A stretch of DNA of 38,645 bases from Phycisphaerae bacterium (lineage in GTDB: Bacteria > Planctomycetota > Phycisphaerae > Sedimentisphaerales > Anaerobacaceae), in NCBI GenBank assembly GCA_021736645.1, contig JAIPFM010000022.1, positions 1 to 38,645 of the forward strand. The letters run 5' to 3'. A program made the translations under genes and the position numbers. The notes under the pieces are model-generated. The model made no database searches. It was not told the origin of the DNA and saw only the letters and a program-made list of their open reading frames with translations. Within the stretch, counting starts at the first letter, position 1; each line of letters opens with the position of its first letter. This document shows positions 32,244 to 38,645 of this stretch, one piece after another.

Positions 32244-32692
32244 GCGGAAGTTGCTCGCTCCCAAGTGAAAATCACTCTCCTGCAATGCACTGTTCACCTC
32301 GGTCCTAACCAACCTTGTGACATTATCGTCGGCCGACGACACCGGCTTAACCGAGGAACCTTATTTAACTCGATTTTTAAGGCTAAAATTCACATTTCTC
32401 CCCAAGGTTGACAGTCGGATATGTTTTGATCGCCCTGCTCAATAATACGCACTATCAAGTTCCTCAACCAAACGCATTACCGGCCATACGGATTTCGAGA
32501 CATCAGCCGGCTCGGGATTGCCGCCGCAGCCCTGGCCGCAATGGTGTAAAGACACAATAAAGCGGACTTTGGAGCGGATCGAAAAGAGAAAGGGAGAGAA
32601 CGGTATCCAGTAGGACCTTGAGTCAGCGTCTATTGATCAAGTGCTGAACGCGACGCTGCCCCCTCTTCGGCCTGCGGCAGCGCATAAAAAAA
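32244..32692. other. Non-coding stretch before tRNA-Ser
   Basis: No convincing gene is seen. The region contains a 14-base perfect palindrome, TCGTCGG CCGACGA, at 32326-32339 and a CGCTGCC/GGCAGCG inverted repeat at 32654-32682. Short broken frames suggest decayed sequence, perhaps the body of the intron-like remnant to its left on this map. Confidence 0.45.
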
Positions 32693-32777
32693 CGGAGCAG
32701 GAAGGATTCGAACCCTCGGTACCTTTCGGTACAATGGTTTTCAAGACCATCGCAATCAGCCGCTCTGCCACTGCTCC
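32693..32777 (-). tRNA. tRNA-Ser (anticodon UGA)
   Basis: An 85-base class II tRNA. The acceptor stem GGAGCAG/CTGCTCC is perfect with discriminator G, the anticodon loop is CTTGAAA (anticodon TGA), there is a serine-type long variable arm (GTACC/GGTAC pairing), and the T arm contains GGTTCGAATCC. CCA is not encoded. Seven T residues follow at once and may terminate transcription. Confidence 0.97.
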
Positions 32778-32930
32778 ATAAGCACATGTTGTGCAGATAA
32801 GAAACAGATTCTATTCAAATCTCCGTTTCGATCAAGGTTTTTTTGTCAAGACTTGCTTTTTTCCCAAATACCGCTCCTGGTTCGCAGTAGCAGGCGCTCG
32901 CGGACACCGCCCCATCGCGCATTGCGAGCC

Positions 32931-32990
32931 CCGACCCCTGACCCCTGATCCCCGACCCCTGACCCCTGATCCTTGACCTGACCTGACCCC
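32931..32990. repeat. Tandem CCGACCCCTGACCCCTGAT-type repeat
   Basis: Two 21-base copies (32931-32951, 32952-32972) made of the smaller unit GACCCCT are followed by degenerate GACCT units to 32990. It lies in the 340-base gap between tRNA-Ser and moxR, which otherwise holds only a candidate promoter. Confidence 0.85.
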
Positions 32991-33068
32991 TTCTAAAACT
33001 GCCCCTTGCAAGCACCCCGCTTTTGGATTACAAATGAACCTTTTCCTGGAATCGGCGTACATTTATCT

Positions 33069-33096
33069 TTGAGTAAAGTAGCGTTCATTTTATATC
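33069..33096 (+). promoter_or_regulatory. Possible sigma-70 promoter for the moxR/bat operon
   Basis: TTGAGT (33069-33074), 16 bases, TATATC (33091-33096), with a predicted start near 33103 and GAGG at 33107-33110 before the ATG at 33119. That would leave a very short leader of about 16 bases. Confidence 0.4.
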
Positions 33097-33118
33097 AATA
33101 CGTAATGAGGTGTGACAC

Positions 33119-34108
33119 ATGGCGATGGATGTGAAACAGATCGGAACCCTGGTTGAAGAGAAGAGTCAGTTTGTGCGTAAGCTCTTGTCCGAACTGGACA
33201 AGGCCATTGTGGGACAGCGGTATATGCTGGAACGCATGATCATCGGTCTGCTGGCCAATGGACACATTCTGCTGGAAGGCGTGCCGGGTCTGGCCAAGAC
33301 GCGATCCATCACAGCGCTGGCTGCGGCCATTGATGCCCAGTTCAGACGGATTCAATTCACACCGGACCTCCTGCCTGCAGACCTGATCGGCACGCAGATC
33401 TACCGCCAGTCTGACGGTGAATTCTACACACGCAAGGGTCCCATCTTTGCCAATATCATCCTGGCCGACGAAATCAACCGTGCCCCTGCCAAGGTCCAGA
33501 GTGCCCTGCTCGAAGCCATGCAGGAACGACAGGTCACCATTGGGGACGAAACCTTTGCCCTGCCCAAGCCCTTTCTGGTCATGGCCACGCAAAACCCCAT
33601 TGAACAGGAAGGCACCTATCCCCTGCCAGAAGCCCAGCTTGACCGGTTTATGCTCAAGGTCAAGATCGAGTACCCGGAAAAGGTCCAGGAACGACAAATC
33701 CTGGACATGATGGCTGTCACGCAAAAGCCTCTGAATATTGACGCGGTCATCACGCCCGAGGAAATCGCCTCGGTACGTGCTGTGGTGGATGAAATCTACA
33801 TTGACGAAAAGATCAAGGATTACATCGTGGACATTGTGTGTGCCACGCGTGATCCCAAGTCATACGGCCTGGATCTGGATCGCCTGATCAGCTTCGGTGC
33901 CTCCCCCAGAGCTACGATCTATCTGGCCGTGGCAGCCAAGGCCCACGCCTTTATGCAGCAGCGCGCGTATGTCACACCTCAGGACGTCAAGAGCATTGGA
34001 CTCGACGTGCTCAGACACCGCGTCATTGTCAGCTACGAGGCAGAAGCCGAGGACAAGACCAGTGAGGACATTGTCCAGACCATCTTCGACCAGATCGAAG
34101 TACCGTAA
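33119..34108 (+). CDS. moxR: MoxR-family AAA+ ATPase
   Basis: A 329-residue ATPase. Walker A GVPGLAKT is near residue 55, Walker B ILADEINRAPAK near 120, then a sensor ATQNPIEQEGTYPLPEAQLDRF segment and a helical lid domain with an Arg-Ala motif (GASPRA). MoxR proteins act as chaperones that load or activate VWA-domain partners; here the partners are likely the DUF58 and BatA-like products downstream. ATG 33119 has GAGG 8 bases before it. Confidence 0.95.
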   Translation: MAMDVKQIGTLVEEKSQFVRKLLSELDKAIVGQRYMLERMIIGLLANGHILLEGVPGLAKTRSITALAAAIDAQFRRIQFTPDLLPADLIGTQIYRQSDGEFYTRKGPIFANIILADEINRAPAKVQSALLEAMQERQVTIGDETFALPKPFLVMATQNPIEQEGTYPLPEAQLDRFMLKVKIEYPEKVQERQILDMMAVTQKPLNIDAVITPEEIASVRAVVDEIYIDEKIKDYIVDIVCATRDPKSYGLDLDRLISFGASPRATIYLAVAAKAHAFMQQRAYVTPQDVKSIGLDVLRHRVIVSYEAEAEDKTSEDIVQTIFDQIEVP

Positions 34109-34110
34109 GA

Positions 34111-34193
34111 AGCTGTCAGCGTTCAGCTATCAGCTTTCAGCCGTGGATGGGCGAAGTCTACTCAGTCTAAAATCATAAATCTAAAATCATAAA
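34111..34193. repeat. Two stacked tandem repeats between moxR and the DUF58 gene
   Basis: A CAGCTTTCAG-type repeat (34111-34140) is followed by two exact 14-base copies of TCTAAAATCATAAA (34166-34179, 34180-34193). The second ends 8 bases before the next start codon and replaces any good ribosome site. Confidence 0.8.
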
Positions 34194-34201
34194 TTAAGAA
34201 G

Positions 34202-35077
34202 ATGCTACCAGAAGAACTTCTAAAAAAGGTCAGGGCCATTCAGATCATGAGCACGCGTGCTGTGGACGCCAGCTTTGCGGGGCAGTACGAGAGTGTGTTC
34301 AAGGGTCGGGGGATGCAGTTTGACGAGGTCCGTGAGTATCAGCCGGGCGACGACATTCGTGACATTGACTGGAATGTCACGGCCCGAACCGGCAAGCCCT
34401 ACATCAAACGCTTTGTGGAAGAGCGGGAAATGACCATTCTCTTTGCCGTGGACCTGAGCGCCTCAGGCGCCTTTGGCACAGTCAACAAGATGAAAAATGA
34501 ACTGTCTGCCGAGTTCTGTGCGGTGCTGGCCTTTGCCGCAGCCAAGAACAACGACAAGGTGGGCCTGGTCATATTCACGGACGAGATAGAGCTGTACATC
34601 CCCCCCAAAAAAGGCAGCCGGCACGTGTTGCGCGTGATCCGCGAACTGCTGGCCTTTGAGATGCCCAAGCGAAAGACCAATATTCCCATGGCCCTGGACT
34701 ATGTGGCCAAGGTGTTGCCCAAAAAGGCCACTGTATTTGTGGTGTCAGACTTTATCGAAACGGATTTCAAGAAGTCCTTGGGTCTGCTGAATCGACGTCA
34801 CGATGTGATTGCCGTGCCCGTGCGCGACCGTGTAGAAATGACCATGCCCAATATCGGCCTGATTGAATTGCAGGACGCTGAAACCGGGGAGATCATCATG
34901 ATCGACACGTCCAGCACGGCATTCAGGTCGCAGTACAGTGACAGCAACACGCGTAATTTCGACGATTTGAAGTCCATGATGCGATCCATCAATGTGGACA
35001 GCATCCCGATCTACACGGACAAGCCGTATGTACAGGATCTGGTGCAGTTCTTTCACATGCGACATGGGCGGAGATAG
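34202..35077 (+). CDS. DUF58-domain protein of the MoxR/Bat operon
   Basis: A 291-residue soluble protein. DUF58 is a VWA-like fold; the family signature is clear in Gly-Arg-Gly-Met-Gln-Phe-Asp-Glu-Val-Arg-Glu-Tyr-Gln-Pro-Gly-Asp-Asp and Asp-Ile-Asp-Trp-Asn-Val-Thr-Ala-Arg, followed by Asp-Leu-Ser-Ala-Ser, a DxSxS metal-site motif. It is the usual second gene after moxR. The exact function of such proteins is not settled; envelope stress tolerance is the usual association. Confidence 0.92.
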   Translation: MLPEELLKKVRAIQIMSTRAVDASFAGQYESVFKGRGMQFDEVREYQPGDDIRDIDWNVTARTGKPYIKRFVEEREMTILFAVDLSASGAFGTVNKMKNELSAEFCAVLAFAAAKNNDKVGLVIFTDEIELYIPPKKGSRHVLRVIRELLAFEMPKRKTNIPMALDYVAKVLPKKATVFVVSDFIETDFKKSLGLLNRRHDVIAVPVRDRVEMTMPNIGLIELQDAETGEIIMIDTSSTAFRSQYSDSNTRNFDDLKSMMRSINVDSIPIYTDKPYVQDLVQFFHMRHGRR

Positions 35078-35080
35078 TCT

Positions 35081-35120
35081 GATTTGTGATTTTTAAATTT
35101 GGATTTTTGATTTGGATTAC
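35081..35120. repeat. AT-rich tandem repeat (GATTT-type) between the DUF58 gene and the next gene
   Basis: GATTTGTGATTTTTAAATTTGG continues into GATTTTTGATTTGGATT, a loose repeat of 9-11 bases, filling most of the 54-base gap. It is the third repeat type within this one operon. Confidence 0.7.
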
Positions 35121-35131
35121 GTGAGTTTCTT

Positions 35132-36505
35132 ATGCAAGAACAGAGTTCTCTAAATTTTTCTGTGCCTGAAAAGAAGGCCAAGTCCACAGGTCTGCCTGTG
35201 GTGATTGTGTTGTTGGTGTGTGTGATCGCGGCCCAGGTGGGACTGTTTTTTGTGATGAAGCAGGCGCCCGTGGTGCCCATCGCGGATACCACGTCGCATC
35301 TCAGTGCAGACCAGACCCGGGAGCTGGCCACGAAGCTGGCGCAGCGGAGCTTGTATGATCAGGCTGCCGACACGTGGGAAACCTACATCGCCCACACGGA
35401 TCTGTCCAGGCAGGACCAGGCCAAGGCCCTGTTCCAGGTGGCCTTGATGCTGGAGAAGGCCGAACAGTATGACCGGGCCATTGCCTATCTCTATCGCAGT
35501 GAACTGACGGCCAAGGTGCCGGACCTGGCCACGGAGATTGACCAGCACGTCAAGACCTGCTTTGAAAAGCTGGGACGCTTTTCTGCCTTGCGTTATGAAC
35601 TCATGCAGCGAACCAGCCTTCAGAACACGCCGGATGCCGCTGCCAAGGTCCTGGCCGAGATCGGCCCTGAAAAGATCACGGAAGCGGATCTCACCGCACA
35701 GATAGAATCCATGGTGGACAGCCAGCTCGCACCCATGCAGGCCTATATGTCCCCTGATCAGATGCTCGCCCAGAAAAAACGGATGCTGGAACAGGTCAAG
35801 ACGTCTCAGGCCAAGCAGGATTTTCTCAATAGTTATCTGGCCCAGGAAATCCTGTATAGAGAGGCAGTCGCCGACAACCTGCTGCAGGACGCGTCCGTCA
35901 AGTCACAACTCAACACCATGACCCGATCTCTGTTGGCCCAGACCCTGCTCCAGCAGGCACTGGCCTCGAAAATCAACATCACCGACTCAGACCTTCAGAC
36001 GTATTACGCGGCCCATCAGGACCAGTATAAAGAGCCCCAAAAGGCCCGCATTGCCCGCCTGCTCGCGGACACCCAAGACTCTGCCAAGGCCTTGATTGCA
36101 CAGTTTCAGAACGGTGAAGACTTTGACGCATTAGTCCTGGCAAACTCCAAGGATGACGCCACCAAGACGAACAAGGGTGTGATCGATGCAGACGTGATCC
36201 AGGGCTCGCCGATCCCCACCATAGGCAATGTCCCGGACCTGAACCAGGCCATCTTCGCAGCCCTGCCCAATGCGGTCCTGGAGACGCCCTTTAAAAGCGA
36301 CCATGGCTGGGAAGTCGTGAAGGTCCTCACACAGCAGCCTGCCAGGCAAAAGACCTTTGAGGAGGTCAGCCAGGAGGTCCTCCAGGCGCTCACACAACAA
36401 AAGCAGCAGGAGGTCCAGCAGGATCTCATCCAATCATTGATGGACAAATACCATGTGGTGATCCATGCCATCCAGGACAAGCCGGAGACACCTGTTCAAC
36501 CCTAA
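35132..36505 (+). CDS. Membrane-anchored TPR and parvulin (PpiC) domain protein
   Basis: A 457-residue protein with one membrane segment (about 22-42), TPR-like helices (about 55-165: YDQAADTWETYI, YDRAIAYLYRSEL) and a SurA-like helical region leading to a parvulin domain (about 290-405, with Gly-Glu-Asp-Phe-Asp-Ala-Leu-Val and His-Gly-Trp-Glu-Val-Val-Lys-Val). The topology suggests a periplasmic foldase. A TPR protein (BatC or BatE) is normal in Bat operons, but the attached isomerase is unusual. The fusion may couple folding of exported substrates to the Bat proteins; this is inference. The BatD-like gene follows 4 bases after its stop. Confidence 0.85.
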   Translation: MQEQSSLNFSVPEKKAKSTGLPVVIVLLVCVIAAQVGLFFVMKQAPVVPIADTTSHLSADQTRELATKLAQRSLYDQAADTWETYIAHTDLSRQDQAKALFQVALMLEKAEQYDRAIAYLYRSELTAKVPDLATEIDQHVKTCFEKLGRFSALRYELMQRTSLQNTPDAAAKVLAEIGPEKITEADLTAQIESMVDSQLAPMQAYMSPDQMLAQKKRMLEQVKTSQAKQDFLNSYLAQEILYREAVADNLLQDASVKSQLNTMTRSLLAQTLLQQALASKINITDSDLQTYYAAHQDQYKEPQKARIARLLADTQDSAKALIAQFQNGEDFDALVLANSKDDATKTNKGVIDADVIQGSPIPTIGNVPDLNQAIFAALPNAVLETPFKSDHGWEVVKVLTQQPARQKTFEEVSQEVLQALTQQKQQEVQQDLIQSLMDKYHVVIHAIQDKPETPVQP

Positions 36506-36509
36506 TGCC

Positions 36510-37565
36510 ATGATCATGATTCAGACACGCATCCAAATTATCTGTATCGCCCTGCTGATACCCCTGGCCCTAGGCCTGGCGGGGTGTGACAAGTCCGGCC
36601 CGTCGTCCGAACACAAGGCCTTCGCCATTGACCAGGAAGTTCCCCGGGGCCCGCTCACCGTGCATGTGCGTGTGGACAGCAATTCCGTGAGTATTGCGCA
36701 GACGCTGACCGTGGAACTCGAAGCCGCGATCCAGCCGGGCTATACTGTCAAGATGCCTTCTGTGGACAGGCTGCTCGAACAGTTCGGCATTGTGGACCGG
36801 GATGCCTTCGGTGAAAAACTGGACCAGGACATGCGTACAGTCAAGACCGTGCGTTACGAACTGGAACCCTTTCTGACAGGCACGTACGACATTCCCGCGT
36901 TTCAGTTCGAATTCTCTGATGTCAATGATCCGAACAAAACCTACACGCTTGACACGGAGCCCATTCCAGTGGAGATCACGAGCCTGCTGGGGGAAGACCG
37001 TGACAATCTGGTCATCAGCGATATCGAAGATGTGGTCACCCTGCCGACCCAGATTAAATGGCTCTGGATCTGGGTGTCTGTCGCGTGCTGGTTGGTGGTC
37101 GTGGGTTTGATTGTGCTCATGGTATACCTGAAGAAAAGACACATCCCGAAAATTGTGCGTCTATTCAAGCCGGCCCATGAAATCGCATACGAACGGCTGC
37201 GAAGACTCGTGCTTGAAAACCTCATTGACTCGGGTCAAATCAAGACCTTTTACGAGCGCATCAGCACGATCCTGCGTCACTACATTGAAGACCGTTTTCA
37301 TCTCAAGGCCCCGGAACGCACGACTGAAGAATTCCTGCAGGAACTCAAACATTCCCCTGTACTGCCCGATTCAGACAAGCAGGATCTGGCGGAGTTTTTG
37401 AACCATTGTGACCTGGTCAAGTTTGCCAAGCACGAGCCCACCAAGGAGCAGATCCAAAAAACCTTTGATCTGGTCAAGGGCTTTATAGAAAAGACCAAGT
37501 CCATGGAAGCTCAGGTCGATGTCACGGATGCGGCTCAACCCATATCAGCAGGAGGCGATGCGTAG
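36510..37565 (+). CDS. BatD-like lipoprotein
   Basis: The ATG at 36510 (or 36516) starts a lipoprotein signal ending in the lipobox Leu-Gly-Leu-Ala-Gly-Cys; the frame extends upstream to 36465 but that part overlaps the previous gene. The 351-residue product has a periplasmic beta-domain (about 40-180), a membrane segment (about 192-212) and a cytoplasmic helical domain (about 225-335) as in BatD and DUF4381 proteins. BatD-type proteins sit beside BatA in the Bacteroides aerotolerance operon. Having both a lipobox and a later membrane segment is a slight oddity. Confidence 0.8.
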   Translation: MIMIQTRIQIICIALLIPLALGLAGCDKSGPSSEHKAFAIDQEVPRGPLTVHVRVDSNSVSIAQTLTVELEAAIQPGYTVKMPSVDRLLEQFGIVDRDAFGEKLDQDMRTVKTVRYELEPFLTGTYDIPAFQFEFSDVNDPNKTYTLDTEPIPVEITSLLGEDRDNLVISDIEDVVTLPTQIKWLWIWVSVACWLVVVGLIVLMVYLKKRHIPKIVRLFKPAHEIAYERLRRLVLENLIDSGQIKTFYERISTILRHYIEDRFHLKAPERTTEEFLQELKHSPVLPDSDKQDLAEFLNHCDLVKFAKHEPTKEQIQKTFDLVKGFIEKTKSMEAQVDVTDAAQPISAGGDA

Positions 37566-37566
37566 T

Positions 37567-38645
37567 ATGGATTTCCAGGCCCCCTTGGTACTGCTTCTCT
37601 TGGTGTTACTGCCCGTACTGGGCGTGTGGCAGTGGCGCAGACAGCGCACTGCAGCCGTGCGGTTTTCGTCCATCACCACCCTGAAAAAGAGCCCGGTATC
37701 CTGGCGTGTACGCCTGCGCCCTGTGCTGCTGCTGTTGCGTCTGCTGTGTCTTGCCTGTGTGATCGTGGCCCTGGCCCGACCTCGCAAGGGTACGGTTCTG
37801 TCCGAGATCTCGTCTGAAGGCATTGCCATTGAAGCCGTGGTGGACCGATCCGGCAGTATGCAGGCAGAGATGGATTACAATGGCCTGGAACTCAACCGCC
37901 TGGACGTGGTCAAACGTGTGCTGGCAGAATTCATTCAAGGCAACAAACACCAGTTCGAGGGCCGAACCGGTGATCTCATTGGCTTGATTACCTTTGCCAA
38001 ATACGCGGACACGACCTGCCCTCTGGTCCTGAGCCACTCGGTGCTGCTCGAATTTCTCAAGCAGACCCAGATTGTAACCCAGGAAATGAGTAACGAAGAC
38101 GGCACTGCCATAGGCGACGCCATTGCCCTGGCCGGCGCCCGGCTCCAAAAGGCAGAGGAAGAGATCCAGAGACGTCGCGTGTCACTCGGCATGACAGACG
38201 CCAACGACGTACCCGAGGGCTTTCGGATCAAGAGCAAGATCATCATCCTGCTCACCGACGGACGAAACAATCAGGGCGAGTACGCACCGCTCAAGGCGGC
38301 CCAACTGGCACGCGACTGGGGCGTCAAGATCTACAGCATTGGCATTGGCTCGGATCAGGCCTTTACCACCATGCAGACACCCATGGGCAAGTTCAAAATA
38401 CCTGCCCAAAACGATCTGGACGAAAACCTGCTCACACAGATCGCAGAAACCACGGGCGGATTCTACAGGCGGGCTGACAGCGCCAGAGTACTCGAGGACA
38501 TTGTCAAGACCATCAATGATCTCGAAACATCCGAAGTCAAGACATTACAGTATACCCAGTACTCGGAACAGTTCATGCCCTGGATCTGGGGTGCACTCGG
38601 CCTGATCATGCTGGAGATTCTGGGCAGTTGTACGGTGTTTCGAAA
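37567..38645 (+). CDS. batA: BatA-like VWA-domain membrane protein (runs off right edge)
   Basis: ATG 37567 follows the TAG of the BatD-like gene by one base, with AGGAGGCG upstream. The frame is open for about 359 codons to the window end. Two membrane segments (about 4-20 and 55-75) come before a VWA domain: MIDAS residues in Asp-Arg-Ser-Gly-Ser (DxSxS), the Thr of Asp-Gly-Thr-Ala-Ile-Gly-Asp and the Asp of Leu-Leu-Thr-Asp-Gly-Arg. A third membrane segment begins at about 338. All three metal-site elements are present, so it should bind divalent metal. It is the expected client of the MoxR ATPase. Confidence 0.92.
   Translation, partial: MDFQAPLVLLLLVLLPVLGVWQWRRQRTAAVRFSSITTLKKSPVSWRVRLRPVLLLLRLLCLACVIVALARPRKGTVLSEISSEGIAIEAVVDRSGSMQAEMDYNGLELNRLDVVKRVLAEFIQGNKHQFEGRTGDLIGLITFAKYADTTCPLVLSHSVLLEFLKQTQIVTQEMSNEDGTAIGDAIALAGARLQKAEEEIQRRRVSLGMTDANDVPEGFRIKSKIIILLTDGRNNQGEYAPLKAAQLARDWGVKIYSIGIGSDQAFTTMQTPMGKFKIPAQNDLDENLLTQIAETTGGFYRRADSARVLEDIVKTINDLETSEVKTLQYTQYSEQFMPWIWGALGLIMLEILGSCTVFR

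Noticed and set aside
32109..32342. Small protein gene on the minus strand before the intron-like hairpin
   Set aside because: The frame passes through three strong inverted repeats and the GGGGTTA repeat, with no ribosome site, so it is more likely structured or decayed non-coding DNA.
32931..32990. CRISPR-like array
   Set aside because: The repeat is a simple tandem run without spacers, and no cas gene is present.

Overview
The window reads as a chromosomal segment of an anaerobic or facultatively anaerobic Gram-negative bacterium rich in multiheme cytochromes c. Support comes from lipoprotein signals, a Bat-type operon, sigma-54 promoters, System II (Ccs) cytochrome c maturation relatives and, above all, the siroheme-dependent (Ahb) heme route. 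The phylum cannot be fixed by eye. Desulfobacterota, Planctomycetota (anammox-like lineages) and Omnitrophota all fit; the PhoD-like phosphatase and the beta-propeller/cytochrome protein lean slightly to Planctomycetota.

Region 1 (1-3.3 kb, minus): a sensor kinase with a RegB-like membrane domain, a membrane-anchored cytochrome with 12 apparent heme sites, and the start of a ResB-like protein, all overlapping. Region 2 (3.6-12.2 kb, minus): one long apparent operon that begins with a second RegB-like kinase and an NtrC-type sigma-54 activator and continues into ahbB, a hemX/ccsA-like gene, hemA, ahbD and ahbC. Region 3 (12.3-15.8 kb): an Rrf2-type Fe-S regulator, a decaheme cytochrome made of two pentaheme repeats, and ahbA. 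Region 4 (15.8-21.0 kb, plus): the operon cobA-hemD fusion, hemL, a degenerate membrane-bound histidine kinase, hemC. Region 5 (21.0-22.5 kb): a hexaheme cytochrome with a long leader.

The main result is the coherence of regions 2-5. Both large soluble cytochrome genes have near-consensus sigma-54 promoters (minus strand 15032-15047, plus strand 21215-21230). The only sigma-54 activator visible is co-transcribed with the heme genes and with a kinase carrying the GGxxNPF heptapeptide that RegB uses to sense quinone. The inference is a circuit in which quinone redox state drives both the heme supply and the cytochromes that consume it. A catalytically degenerate kinase sits between hemL and hemC. 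hemB and a sirohydrochlorin-forming dehydrogenase/chelatase are not in the window.

Region 6 (22.5-32.1 kb) is housekeeping and accessory: a PhoD-like phosphatase, then a minus-strand operon of a parvulin lipoprotein, acpS, mnmG, a radical SAM protein and a beta-propeller/cytochrome c protein, then a PAC2-family gene. Region 7 (32.1-33.1 kb) is about 1 kb without a protein gene: tandem repeats, a hairpin resembling a remnant of group II intron domain V, and tRNA-Ser(UGA). Region 8 (33.1 kb to the end, plus) is a MoxR/Bat operon (MoxR, DUF58, a TPR-parvulin protein, BatD-like lipoprotein, BatA-like VWA protein), cut by the window edge.
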